A stretch of 34,922 nucleotides of DNA from Lachnospiraceae bacterium (GCA_017544705.1 JAFYDQ010000051.1:1-34922), one strand, 5' to 3'; shown: positions 15,460 through 24,738, numbered from the stretch's first letter. Numbers and translations: made by a program. The notes: generated by a model not told the origin, from the letters alone.

Positions 15460-16101
15460 ATGAACAAGAAATCTGTAGCAGTACTGGGACTTGGAAAATA
15501 CGGGAAAAGCCTTGCGGAAAATCTGTACCGGCTGGGTGCCGACGTGCTCGCTGTCGACCGCGATGAAAAGATCATCGAGGATTTTGCAGGAAAATGCACT
15601 TCTGCCGTCTGTGCGGACCTGTCCAGTGAAGATGAGATCCTCTCTCTCGGTCTGAAAAATATGGACATTGTGGTGATCGCCATGGGCGATGATCTTGCCG
15701 CAAGCATCCTGACGCTGAACCTGGCCAAGGAACAGGGGGTTCCGCTGGTGGTCGCCAAGACCTCTTCCGAGCAGATGTCTTCCATTCTGCGCAAGATCGG
15801 CGCGGACAAGATTTTAGATCCGGAGCGGGAAGGCGGCGAGCGTTCCGCAAGGATCCTGCTCTCCTCTGTCTTCAAGGATTACTTTAAACTTGATGACAAT
15901 ATGTATATGGTCGAGATGCTCCCGGAAAAAGAATGGATCGGCAAATGCTTATCCGAATTAAATCTAAGGAGCAAGAAAAACCTGAATGTTGTTGCGATCC
16001 GCAAAAAAGGAGGAAAATGGCATTTTGTCGACCCGTCTGTTCCGATTGAAGCGGACAGCATTCTGTTGATCGTTATGGAGAAAAAACATCTTTTGGGTTA
16101 A
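15460..16101 (+). CDS. ktrA: Potassium uptake regulatory subunit KtrA (RCK protein)
   Basis: This 213-residue cytosolic protein has an RCK_N Rossmann domain (residues 1-130) with GLGKYG at 10-15 and D33 at the end of the second strand, for nucleotide binding (ATP/ADP or NAD(H)). An RCK_C domain follows (about 135-213). KtrA rings gate KtrB, and in several Firmicutes the RCK_C domain binds cyclic di-AMP; the residues for that were not checked. AGGAGG precedes the ATG at good spacing. It lies 10 bases after ktrB and is clearly cotranscribed. Confidence 0.95.
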   Translation: MNKKSVAVLGLGKYGKSLAENLYRLGADVLAVDRDEKIIEDFAGKCTSAVCADLSSEDEILSLGLKNMDIVVIAMGDDLAASILTLNLAKEQGVPLVVAKTSSEQMSSILRKIGADKILDPEREGGERSARILLSSVFKDYFKLDDNMYMVEMLPEKEWIGKCLSELNLRSKKNLNVVAIRKKGGKWHFVDPSVPIEADSILLIVMEKKHLLG

Positions 16102-16110
16102 AATAGAACT

Positions 16111-16721
16111 ATGGGGCCGCAATTATACTTCGACAATTACACAGCCGCATCCGATGTGACGGTTCTTGCGATCTGCATCGTGATCGGGATTCTGATCATG
16201 ACGTCGTTCGTGACCAGGACCCGGCCGTTCTTTCTGTTTGTCAACATGCTGGTAAGCCTTGTACTTGCCGTCTTATCCGACATGATCCTGCACGATAGTT
16301 ACGCGCATACCACGAACGGAAAATCGCGATCGAGATCACCGAATCCAGAACGGAAAGTGATCTGATGATCGTTAAGACCAGGATCGAAGAATTGCAGCAC
16401 ACCGGGGTCAAATTCTATCTCGACGATTTCGGTACCGGCTATTCCAATATGGAGCGTATCATGACGCTGCCGTTTGATATCATTAAATTTGACCGCTCTC
16501 TCGTCAATGCCAGCTGCACGAGCGAACGCTCCCGTGAGATCGTCGGCCGCCTTGCCGCGATCTTTGCGGATCTTGATTATGCGGTTCTCTATGAAGGGAT
16601 CGAGGATACCGATACCGAGCAGCAGTGTATCGGCATGTCCGCTTCCTACCTGCAGGGCTTTAAGTATTCCAAGCCCGTTCCCATTGATAATCTTTCACAT
16701 TTTTTCACAAAGGAACAATAA
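16111..16721 (+). pseudogene. GGDEF/EAL-type membrane protein with a large internal deletion
   Basis: Two out-of-frame pieces of one gene survive. The first (from 16111) begins MGPQLYFDNYTAAS and has two hydrophobic helices, like the N-terminus of membrane-bound diguanylate cyclase/phosphodiesterase proteins. The second, open from 16299 and ending at 16721, is the C-terminal half of an EAL domain: AIEITES, LDDFGTGYSN, IIKFDRSL, YEGIE and QGFKYSKP. The rest of the sensor, any GGDEF domain and the EAL motif itself are gone, and the frames do not match, so the junction (about 16296-16310) is a deletion with frameshift. It cannot hydrolyse c-di-GMP. Translation of the second piece from 16365 would give only a 118-residue stub. 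Confidence 0.85.
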
Positions 16722-16756
16722 GAAAGCACAGCGTACATTTACAGGAGGGTTATGCC

Positions 16757-17638
16757 ATGTTACAGGAATTCTACACATTAAATGACGGATCGAAGCTGCC
16801 AAAGATCGGCTTTGGCACCTATAACGAAGAATTTGCGGATAACAAAGAAGTGATCCTGCAGGCGCTCGATTGCGGCTACCGTTTTTTTGATACCGCCTCT
16901 TTGTATGAGACGGAACGCTCGCTTGGCAACGCGCTGAAAGAAAGCGGCATCAACCGGTCCGATGTGATCATTGAGACCAAGCTCTGGATCGATGAGATGG
17001 GCGCCGGTCAGGTTGAAAAAGCATTCGAGCGCTCCTTAAACCGCCTGCAGACAGATTACGTTGATATCTATATGATGCACTGGCCCAGACAGACCGGTGC
17101 CGATGATGAAGATTGGAAGACGCTGGATACGGAGACCTGGCAGGCTATGGAAAAGTTAGTGGAGCAGGGCAAAGTCAGACGTCTGGGACTTAGCAATTTC
17201 CTGCCGCATCACTTAAAGAACATTCTGGATACCTGTAAGATCCGTCCGGTTGTCGATCAGTTAGAACTGCATCCCGGTTATTCACAGGAAAATGCCGTGG
17301 CATTCTGTCAGGCAAACGGCGTGCTCCCGATGGCCTGGTCTCCGCTTGGAAGAGGCCGGGAAAACGCGACCATCGGAAACTCCATTCTGGTGAAACTCTC
17401 CGAAAAATACGGGAAGACCATCCAACAGATCAACCTGCGTTTCCTGCTGCAAAAAGGGATCCTGCCGATCCCCAAGGCATCGACAAGATCCCATATGAAG
17501 GCAAACATGGAAGTGTTTGATTTTGCCTTATCGGAAGATGATCTCTCCATGCTCTCCTGCATGCCGCAGACCGCATGGCTGGAAGAACATCCGGATTTTG
17601 CGATTCCCGGTCGCAAGAGTAACCCGGACAACATCTGA
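16757..17638 (+). CDS. Aldo/keto reductase
   Basis: This 293-residue cytosolic protein is an NAD(P)H-dependent oxidoreductase with the (beta/alpha)8 fold. The catalytic tetrad is D45 and Y50 (in DTASLY), K75 (ETKLW) and H108 (MMHWP). GLSNFLPHHL and IPKAST, the latter in the cofactor-binding part near the C-terminus, are family hallmarks. The substrate cannot be told; 2,5-diketogluconate and methylglyoxal reductases are close relatives. An AGGAGGG sequence lies 7 bases before the ATG. The gene follows the EAL remnant by 35 bases and faces glgA, which ends 21 bases away; no clear terminator was seen between them. Confidence 0.92.
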   Translation: MLQEFYTLNDGSKLPKIGFGTYNEEFADNKEVILQALDCGYRFFDTASLYETERSLGNALKESGINRSDVIIETKLWIDEMGAGQVEKAFERSLNRLQTDYVDIYMMHWPRQTGADDEDWKTLDTETWQAMEKLVEQGKVRRLGLSNFLPHHLKNILDTCKIRPVVDQLELHPGYSQENAVAFCQANGVLPMAWSPLGRGRENATIGNSILVKLSEKYGKTIQQINLRFLLQKGILPIPKASTRSHMKANMEVFDFALSEDDLSMLSCMPQTAWLEEHPDFAIPGRKSNPDNI

Positions 17639-17659
17639 CCGAACTGTGTCCGCCATCTC

Positions 17660-19102
17660 CTACCCGATCAGCCAGTCGTACATATCGCTGTACTTGTGCG
17701 CACTGACTTCCCAGGAGAAGTCGGCCTTCATGCCGCGCTCGATGATCTTGTTCCACTCACGCTTCTTGTACTTGTAAATACCGTCCGCATAACGGATCGC
17801 ATTGAGCATTTCATGCGCGTTGTAGTTGCGGAAACTGAAGCCGGTACCCCTGCCTTCATACTCATTGTAAGGCTCTACCGTATCGCGCAGGCCGCCGGTC
17901 TCCCTGACGATCGGCACCGTGCCGTAACGAAGCGCCATGAGCTGGGATAAGCCGCAGGGTTCAAACTGCGAAGGCATTAAGAAGGCGTCCGCTCCGGCAT
18001 AGATCTTATGCGAAAGTTCCTCGGAATAATAAATGTTCGAAGAGACCTTGTTGCCGTATTTCCAGTCGTAATGCCGGAACATGTTCTCATACTGCCATTC
18101 ACCGGTACCTAAGATCACCACCTGCACATCGAGCTGGCAGATCTCATCCATCATATAAGCCACAAGATCGAAGCCCTTCTGGTCCGTAAGTCTGGATACG
18201 ATACCGATCACGAACTTCTTATCATCCTGTTCAAGACCTGTCGTTTCCTGCAGGTCGCGCTTGTTCTTGATCTTTTCCTTGCGGAAGTTCTCCACGTTAT
18301 AGGGATGCTTGATATATTTATCCGTCTCCGGATTGTACTCATGATAATCGATGCCGTTCACGATCCCTCTAAGGTCATGCGTTCTCGCAGCAAGCAGGCC
18401 GTCTAAGCCCTCCCCGAAGAACGGTGTCTTGATCTCTTCTGCGTAGGTATTGGAAACCGTCGTGATCGCATCCGCATAGACCAGGCCGCCCTTTAACATA
18501 TTCGCATCCTTATAAGCTTCCAGTTTATCCGGCACAAAATAGTAATCCGGCAGACCCGTAAACTGCTGGATCGTCTTCTTGTCCCACACGCCCTGGAATT
18601 TCAGGTTGTGGATCGTCATGACGGTCTTGATCCCGTTGAAGAACGGATTGCCCTGGAAGCTGTCTTTTAAGAAGACGGGGATCAGTCCGGTCTGCCAGTC
18701 ATGGCAGTGGATCAGGTCCGGTCTGAAATCAAGGATCGGCAGGGCAGAGAGCACCGCTTTACAGAAATAGCAGAACTTCTCGATATCCCACTTCACATCC
18801 CCATAAGGCGTGAATCCGTTGAAGTAATACTCATTATCGATAAAGTAATACTTTACGCCGTCAAGCTCCATGTCAAACAGCCCGACATACTGCGTCTTCG
18901 TTCCGATGTCCATGTAGAAATGCGTGAGGTAATTCATCTTCTCACGATATTCCCAGGGGATGCACATGTACTTGGGCATGATCACCCGCACGTCAAAATA
19001 ACGCTTATCGAAGTTCTTGGGGAGCGATCCCACAACGTCCGCCAGGCCGCCTGTCTTGATAAACGGTACACATTCCGATGCAGCAAATAATACTTTTCTC
19101 AT
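17660..19102 (-). CDS. glgA: Glycogen (starch) synthase
   Basis: The 480-residue protein is a GT5-family ADP-glucose-dependent glycogen synthase that elongates alpha-1,4-glucan chains. The ADP-glucose-binding KTGGL motif is at residues 16-20, the segment LIHCHDWQTGLIPVFL follows in the N-terminal domain, and the C-terminal Rossmann domain has GIVSRLTDQKG and EPCGLSQLMALRYGTVPIV. Length is standard. The start overlaps the stop of the hydantoinase gene (ATGA), so it is the last gene of the minus-strand run. No glgC, glgD or glgB is seen in the window. Confidence 0.96.
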   Translation of the reverse strand: MRKVLFAASECVPFIKTGGLADVVGSLPKNFDKRYFDVRVIMPKYMCIPWEYREKMNYLTHFYMDIGTKTQYVGLFDMELDGVKYYFIDNEYYFNGFTPYGDVKWDIEKFCYFCKAVLSALPILDFRPDLIHCHDWQTGLIPVFLKDSFQGNPFFNGIKTVMTIHNLKFQGVWDKKTIQQFTGLPDYYFVPDKLEAYKDANMLKGGLVYADAITTVSNTYAEEIKTPFFGEGLDGLLAARTHDLRGIVNGIDYHEYNPETDKYIKHPYNVENFRKEKIKNKRDLQETTGLEQDDKKFVIGIVSRLTDQKGFDLVAYMMDEICQLDVQVVILGTGEWQYENMFRHYDWKYGNKVSSNIYYSEELSHKIYAGADAFLMPSQFEPCGLSQLMALRYGTVPIVRETGGLRDTVEPYNEYEGRGTGFSFRNYNAHEMLNAIRYADGIYKYKKREWNKIIERGMKADFSWEVSAHKYSDMYDWLIG

Positions 19103-20484
19103 GGCAAATCTCTCCTTATGTATTGTCCCAGACCGCTCCTGCCGGTAAAATCACCGTCCTTGGCAAGGACCTGTCCTCTTAATATGGTCATGGTCGGATA
19201 GCCGTCCACAACAAACCCTTCGTAACATGTATAATCAACATTTTCGTGAAGGATATCGTGCCTGATCGTTACCTGTTTGTCCGGATCGTATAAAACGAGG
19301 TCCGCATCGGAACCGATCCGGATCGTACCCTTTCTCGGATACATGCCGAACAGTTTTGCCGGATTCGTGCTGACCAGCTTCGAAACAGCCGTCATGGACA
19401 AGCCGCGCTTCCTGCCTTCGGAATACATGAGCGGGATCCGCTCTTCGATCCCGGTCCCGCCGTTGGGGATCTGTGAGAAATTATGTAAACCAATCTTCTT
19501 TTGTTCCATCGGGAACGGGCAGTGATCCGTTGCAACGACTTTGATCGTGCCGTTCTTTAATGCCTCCCAGAGATATTCCTGATCCGCTATGGAGCGAAGC
19601 GGCGGAGACATGACATATTTTGCGCCTTCAAAATCCGGAAGTTCATAGAGGGAATCATCCAGAAACAGATACTGCGGGCAGGTCTCCGCAAAGACCGGAT
19701 GCCCCATCGATCTGGCTTCCTCGATGCATTTGATGCTCTCCCGGCAGGTGTTGTGTACGATATAAACCGGTGCCATATCCGTCATGGCAGCAAGCTGCAA
19801 TACGCGGTTCACAGCCTCGCCTTCACAACGGTCCGGTCTGGAAACGGGATGGTATTTCGGATCCGTCTTCCCCGCCGCAAGCAGTTTCTTGGTCCGGTAG
19901 GAAATGACCCCGTAATTCTCACAGTGTGCGGTCACAAGCGTCCCGAGATGTGCGGAGCGGTCCAGCACCCTGCAGAGTTCCTCATCGGAAAGCCGCATGC
20001 CGTAGACGAGATAAACCTTAAAGCTGGTCACGCCCTGTGAGACCATATCCGCCATTTCATTCAGTGTCGCATCATCCGCGCGCACCAGCGACATGTGCAT
20101 GCCGTAGTCGACATTGGCGCCCTTTGCTTTTTCCTTCCATACTTTCAGGGCATCCGCAAGGCTCCCTTCCGGTTCCTGGCAGGCGTAGTCAACGATCGTT
20201 GTGGTACCGCCGACGGCCGCTGCGATCGTTCCGGTTGCAAAATCATCCGCGCTTTTGATGTTATCCCGAAGCGGCATGTCCAGATGCGTGTGCACATCCA
20301 CGCCGCCGGGCAGCACATACTGTCCCGCCGCATCGATGGTCTCTTTGGCTTCGCCGATGCCTGCCGTAACATCGTCCCCTCTTGGCATGATGTTTGCGAT
20401 GCATCCGTCCAAAACGGCAAGATCCGCTTCCACAATGCCCTTTTCGGTAACCAGTTTTCCGTTCCGTATTACCAGATCATACAT
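19099..20484 (-). CDS. Dihydropyrimidinase / D-hydantoinase family amidohydrolase
   Basis: This 461-residue metal-dependent enzyme opens cyclic amides such as dihydrouracil or hydantoins. The ligands of the two-metal site are seen: H65 and H67 (VDVHTHLDM), the carboxylated lysine K156 (SFKVYLVYG), H187 (TAHCEN), H244 (IVHNTC) and D320 (ATDHCPF). Y161 fits the substrate-orienting tyrosine. The frame is open another 40 codons upstream, but the start at 20484 directly follows GAGGAGGGAG and gives the usual MYDLVIRNGK N-terminus. It overlaps the upstream 5'-nucleotidase gene by 8 bases. Together they suggest pyrimidine breakdown, although phenylhydantoinase-like or allantoinase-like activity cannot be excluded. 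Confidence 0.9.
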   Translation of the reverse strand: MYDLVIRNGKLVTEKGIVEADLAVLDGCIANIMPRGDDVTAGIGEAKETIDAAGQYVLPGGVDVHTHLDMPLRDNIKSADDFATGTIAAAVGGTTTIVDYACQEPEGSLADALKVWKEKAKGANVDYGMHMSLVRADDATLNEMADMVSQGVTSFKVYLVYGMRLSDEELCRVLDRSAHLGTLVTAHCENYGVISYRTKKLLAAGKTDPKYHPVSRPDRCEGEAVNRVLQLAAMTDMAPVYIVHNTCRESIKCIEEARSMGHPVFAETCPQYLFLDDSLYELPDFEGAKYVMSPPLRSIADQEYLWEALKNGTIKVVATDHCPFPMEQKKIGLHNFSQIPNGGTGIEERIPLMYSEGRKRGLSMTAVSKLVSTNPAKLFGMYPRKGTIRIGSDADLVLYDPDKQVTIRHDILHENVDYTCYEGFVVDGYPTMTILRGQVLAKDGDFTGRSGLGQYIRRDLP

Positions 20485-22579
20485 GTTCTCCCTCCTCACC
20501 TGCAGATTCTGTATTATCGTTATGCTCCGGATTCTGCCCCGCTTCAGAGGCATCTGCCGGATCTTCTTTCTGTTCGATCCTGTCCTTCTCGATGATCTCC
20601 ACATCGATGACCCGCTCCGGTGTCACTTCTTTCAGTCTCTTTGCGATCTTTCTGCGCCTGATCCGGACGATCAGCCGGATGATCAGAATGAGCAGCAGCA
20701 CCAGAAGCAGCAGCAGGCCGCATGCGGCAAAGCCGAATTTGTTCGGATGCTTAAACAGGGAAACGGGATTTCTCGAATCATCCACCACTTTCCGGTTGTG
20801 GGTGACACTGTAGTATTCCGGGATCCTGCTCACGCCGTTTTCATCCTTTTCAAAGGATTGCATATACTGCACGATCGCATCCCAGGCTTTCAGTTCGCTG
20901 CCGTCCGCCTGGTAAATGATCACCTCGTTGAAATCCGTGACCGGTGTTCCGTCCGCCTTCTTGGGAACAACGCTTAACAGTCCCTTGCTGACATTTGTGA
21001 CCGACTCCAGCATGAGCCCTGAATACATATCCGTGACCACACGGTAAAGCTTTTTATCATCCAGTTTGGCTCTGGTATCTGACTGCAGGGGCTCCGAGAT
21101 CCAGATATCATTGACTTTGTTTAAGATCATCCTGTGCGGGTTATAGGAAAAGGACAGGCCGCTCATGTACAGCCTTGCCGAATCCATGAGGTCGGATACG
21201 GAAGCATCCACCTCCGCAACGGTCCGAAGCTCTTTCCCGGTAAGATATAAACTGATCAGCGGATATCCGACCGTTCCGTCAGCCCCCGATCCCAAGGAAA
21301 AGGAACCGAATACATCCGCAACGAGGATATCGCCCGGATAATAAGTGTCACGGATCGTTCCCGAGGGCGCGACACCGACATCCGCGTAATGCTCCATGCC
21401 CGAAGGCGTCTGATTGACCGCATAGCGGTAAGCATCGGAGATCAGGTCTCCCAGACGGTGCTCCGTATGGATCTGATACATGTCATCGACGCTTTCAAAC
21501 GAATAATCGTTTACCGCCACAACCTCATTGGCCGTATAGCCGAAATCCTTCAGATATGTTTCGTCGATCTGATCGGCAAAGGCCTGAATCTCTTTCAGCG
21601 TTTCAGGATCTTCCGGAATGGAGGAGTCCGTTTCGATCAGTTCCCAATTTGTGATCTCCCAGCGTCCTTTTTTATTCTGTACAAAATGCGCGTTGCCGAC
21701 ATAGTAACCGTAACAGCCGGCACTGACGATCGTCGTGTTCTTGATCACGATCGGCTCTTTCGTGACCGAATGCGAATGCCCGCTGATGATCACATCGATA
21801 TCCGGGATTTCTTTGGCTATGATCTCGTCTTCCGATTTCTTCGGATTGGCATTGGTCCCGCAATGTGAAAGCAGCACAATCATGTCGACATCTTCGTTCT
21901 CTTTGATCTTTGCAACCGTCTTCTTCGTGTACTCGATCGGATCCAGCCACGCAAGCTCACAGCGGGGTGCACAGTCGATCGCATCATAGCCGAGCGTGCC
22001 GGTCACGGCAACCTTAAGGTCCCCCTTCTGCAGCACGACATAGTCGCTGTACCCGTATTCCTTCAGGGCTTTGGTGATCATCTGCGAACCCGTATTCTGG
22101 GAAGTAAGATCAAAGTTGTTGATGACAAAGGCAGGCCTCGGATCTCCCGATGCGGCAGCCACATGGAACATATCCGCCAGGGCTTCCGAACCGTAGTCAA
22201 AATCATGATTGCCGAATGTTGTGGCATCAAATCCCATCCTGCCGAGCATCCGGATCTCCGGCGCTTCGGTCGTATACAGCACCTGATAGAGTGTGCCCAT
22301 GGGATAATCGCCCGCATCCAATACAAGGGTATCGGGATTGACGGCTCTCTGCCTGTCAATCACGGTCTTGATCCGCGCGAATCCGCCCGCTTCCACAGGC
22401 TCCGCCCCGCTTTGCATGCCGCGCGTCGTGATATAACCTTCCAGCGTGGAATGCAGATCATGCGTGCACAGGATATCCGCTTCCTTTGCAGGCTCTTTGT
22501 CTGCACCAAATGCAAATGCAGGTGACGTGACAAGCAGAGTCAGCAGAAGGCCTGATGCAAGTTTACATAATTTTCTCAT
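20477..22579 (-). CDS. Membrane-anchored bifunctional metallophosphatase / 5'-nucleotidase
   Basis: The 700-residue protein has a signal peptide (1-23, ending AFA). Its calcineurin-like metallophosphatase domain carries D41 and H43 (HDLHSTLEGY, with serine in place of the usual glycine), D91 (AGDYPMG), GNHD at 123-126, H239 (LLSHCGTN), and H268 and H270 (SGHSHS). The 5'-nucleotidase C-terminal domain spans about 340-590. UshA/YfkN-like enzymes dephosphorylate extracellular nucleotides to nucleosides. A helix at about 615-637 and a 57-residue charged cytosolic tail anchor it in the membrane, with no LPxTG-type wall signal. The start overlaps the recN stop (ATGA). It likely feeds nucleosides to uptake systems and works with the downstream hydantoinase. 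Confidence 0.9.
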   Translation of the reverse strand: MRKLCKLASGLLLTLLVTSPAFAFGADKEPAKEADILCTHDLHSTLEGYITTRGMQSGAEPVEAGGFARIKTVIDRQRAVNPDTLVLDAGDYPMGTLYQVLYTTEAPEIRMLGRMGFDATTFGNHDFDYGSEALADMFHVAAASGDPRPAFVINNFDLTSQNTGSQMITKALKEYGYSDYVVLQKGDLKVAVTGTLGYDAIDCAPRCELAWLDPIEYTKKTVAKIKENEDVDMIVLLSHCGTNANPKKSEDEIIAKEIPDIDVIISGHSHSVTKEPIVIKNTTIVSAGCYGYYVGNAHFVQNKKGRWEITNWELIETDSSIPEDPETLKEIQAFADQIDETYLKDFGYTANEVVAVNDYSFESVDDMYQIHTEHRLGDLISDAYRYAVNQTPSGMEHYADVGVAPSGTIRDTYYPGDILVADVFGSFSLGSGADGTVGYPLISLYLTGKELRTVAEVDASVSDLMDSARLYMSGLSFSYNPHRMILNKVNDIWISEPLQSDTRAKLDDKKLYRVVTDMYSGLMLESVTNVSKGLLSVVPKKADGTPVTDFNEVIIYQADGSELKAWDAIVQYMQSFEKDENGVSRIPEYYSVTHNRKVVDDSRNPVSLFKHPNKFGFAACGLLLLLVLLLILIIRLIVRIRRRKIAKRLKEVTPERVIDVEIIEKDRIEQKEDPADASEAGQNPEHNDNTESAGEEGEHV

Positions 22580-24267
22580 GTCATGCTCCGTTTATAGGTT
22601 TTGGCGGCTTCCAGCATTTCCCTGGCGTTTTCCAATACCGTTTCGGTGACCTGGGCGCCGGACAGCATTCTTGCAAGCTCCCGCTTCCGCTCTTCCGCAT
22701 CCAGTTCCTTGACCGATGTAACGGTGCGGCCGCCTGAAACCGCTTTGCTGATCTCATAGTGCACGTCCGCCATGGATGCGATCTGCGGCAGATGCGTTAC
22801 GCAGATGACCTGATGGTCCTTTGCAAGATCCGAAAGCTTTTCGGAAACCTTCCCTGCCGTCACGCCGCTGATCCCCGTGTCGATCTCATCAAAGATCAGG
22901 GTCGGGATGGCATCCTTCTTGGAAAGCACCGCCTTGAGCGCCAGCATGATACGCGAGAGTTCACCGCCCGAAGCCACGTTCACAAGCGGTTTGACTTTTT
23001 CGCCGGGATTGGTACTGATCAGGAAGGACACGTGATCGTAGCCATCGGGCGATATTGCTTCGGGATCCGGTTCCACGCTGACTTCAAATCTTGCATCCAG
23101 GAAATTCAGGTCCAAAAGTCCTGCAGCAAGTTCCTTGGAAAGGATCTGCGCTTCCTTCTGCCGCATGGCAGAGATCTGCTCACAAAGCGATAAACAGGTC
23201 TGCTTCGAAGCGGCAAGGTCTGCAGCAAGCTTTGCCAGATAAGCCTCAAAGTCATTGAGCTTTTCGATCTTTTCCGTAAGCGCTTCATAATAGGCAAGCG
23301 CTTCCGCAATGCTGCCGCCGTATTTACTCTTGATCTTATTTAAAACATTCAGACGCTCTTCCGTTTCCGCAAAGGTCTGCTCTTCAAAATAGAGGCCCTT
23401 CTCGTAATCGGCAAGCGACCGGTTGAAATCGTTCAGCAGGTCATCGATCTGCGTTAACATCGTAAGCAGTTCCGATAAGTCATCATCATATTCCGAGACC
23501 GCACGCAGTTCCGAAACGGAACGGCCGATCGCCGATCCCGCACTCTCCCCGCTCTCATATCCCGTGGAATAGTGCGCATTCTGCACAGCTTCTGCAATCC
23601 GTTTTGCATGCACCATCTTGCGGTAATCCGCTTCCAGTTCCTCATCTTCGCCGGGCCTTAAATGCGCGTTTTCGATCTCATCTGCCTCAAACTGCGCAAG
23701 CGACAATTCCCGCTCTCTATTGCCCTGCAGTTCCTCCGCTTCTGCGAAAGTGCGTTTTAATTCCGTATAATCTTCATAGGCTTCCTGCAGTTTGCCAAGC
23801 AGGTCCGCACAGGGCGCACCGCAATAAAGATCCAGGATCTCGCGGTGCTTTTTCTCGTAAAGAAGCGACTGGTGTTCGTGCTGTCCGTGAATGTCGATGA
23901 GCACGCCCGCCAGGCTCTTTAAGGCCGCAGCCGATACAGTCTCCCCGTTCACCCTGCAGACACTGCGCCCGTTCGTGATCTTTCTCTGCATGATGATCAG
24001 TCCGTCTTCCTCCGGCAGTTCCAGTTCTTTTAAGAGCTGTTCCTGTTCCTTCGTTTCGATCGTAAAGATCAGTTCACACAGCGCATGCTCCGCATCTTCC
24101 CTGACAACATCTTTGGGCATGCGTTTTCCGAGCGTAAAATTCACGGCATCGATGATGATCGATTTGCCTGCGCCCGTCTCACCGCTTAAGATATGCAGCC
24201 CTTTATTCAGTTCCATCTCCACATCGTCAATGAGGGCGATGTTTTTGACATGAATGCTCTGTAACAT
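22576..24267 (-). CDS. recN: DNA repair protein RecN
   Basis: RecN is an SMC-like ATPase that gathers DNA ends during double-strand break repair. The 563-residue protein has the Walker A motif GETGAGKS at 29-36, long coiled coils in the middle, and near the C-terminus the signature SGGELSRIMLALK and Walker B LIFDEIDTGISG. Length is normal. It lies just downstream of argR, the classic Firmicute pairing, with a 15-base gap, and overlaps the 5'-nucleotidase start. Confidence 0.97.
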   Translation of the reverse strand: MLQSIHVKNIALIDDVEMELNKGLHILSGETGAGKSIIIDAVNFTLGKRMPKDVVREDAEHALCELIFTIETKEQEQLLKELELPEEDGLIIMQRKITNGRSVCRVNGETVSAAALKSLAGVLIDIHGQHEHQSLLYEKKHREILDLYCGAPCADLLGKLQEAYEDYTELKRTFAEAEELQGNRERELSLAQFEADEIENAHLRPGEDEELEADYRKMVHAKRIAEAVQNAHYSTGYESGESAGSAIGRSVSELRAVSEYDDDLSELLTMLTQIDDLLNDFNRSLADYEKGLYFEEQTFAETEERLNVLNKIKSKYGGSIAEALAYYEALTEKIEKLNDFEAYLAKLAADLAASKQTCLSLCEQISAMRQKEAQILSKELAAGLLDLNFLDARFEVSVEPDPEAISPDGYDHVSFLISTNPGEKVKPLVNVASGGELSRIMLALKAVLSKKDAIPTLIFDEIDTGISGVTAGKVSEKLSDLAKDHQVICVTHLPQIASMADVHYEISKAVSGGRTVTSVKELDAEERKRELARMLSGAQVTETVLENAREMLEAAKTYKRSMT

Positions 24268-24282
24268 GGATTCCCGTTTCCG

Positions 24283-24738
24283 TTATTTCTTCCAAAGATC
24301 GTTGAGTTTGCGGCGTACTTCCTTGGCTTCCTCGATCGAACGTACCGCGCACATGATCGTATCGTCTCCCGCAATGGTCCCGACGATCGAACTCAGTTCC
24401 ATGGCATCCATCGCTGCCGCAACAGCCATTGCCATACCCGAAACCGTCTTGACGACCAGAATGTTCATGGCAATATCCATGGAAACCACGCCGTCCCGGA
24501 ACACGCGGATATACTTTTCATTCAGGCTCGGTGTCCCGCCGCTGCTGAGTGCATAGCGCTGTCTCCCGTTCTCGCTGTCCGTGACTTTGACCAGATGCAG
24601 CAGCTTAATATCTCTGGATACCGTCGCCTGCGTCACGTTGAACCCGGCATCCCCTAACATGGACGCCAGCTCCTCCTGGGTCTCCACGGCATTTTGGGTG
24701 ATCAGTTCAATGATCTTTTCACAACGTTTGTTTCTCAT
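24283..24738 (-). CDS. argR: Arginine repressor ArgR/AhrC
   Basis: The 151-residue protein has an N-terminal winged-helix domain (TQATVSRDIKLLHLVKV is its recognition part) and a C-terminal hexamerisation domain with the arginine-binding GTIAGDDTI motif. It represses arginine biosynthesis genes and activates catabolic ones when bound to arginine. GAGG precedes the ATG. It sits between nadK and recN, as in many Firmicutes. ARG boxes in front of the gene were not identified. Confidence 0.96.
   Translation of the reverse strand: MRNKRCEKIIELITQNAVETQEELASMLGDAGFNVTQATVSRDIKLLHLVKVTDSENGRQRYALSSGGTPSLNEKYIRVFRDGVVSMDIAMNILVVKTVSGMAMAVAAAMDAMELSSIVGTIAGDDTIMCAVRSIEEAKEVRRKLNDLWKK

Noticed and set aside
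17639..17659. Bidirectional terminator between the aldo/keto reductase gene and glgA
   Set aside because: The 21-base convergent gap has no inverted repeat with a T-tract; termination must occur elsewhere or by Rho.
20485..20604. 40-codon N-terminal extension of the hydantoinase
   Set aside because: The extension is arginine-rich, lies inside the 5'-nucleotidase frame and has no ribosome binding site; the strong GAGGAGGGAG sits directly before the ATG at 20484.
20201..20977. A 258-codon plus-strand frame across the hydantoinase/5'-nucleotidase junction
   Set aside because: It spans two well-supported minus-strand genes and has no family resemblance.
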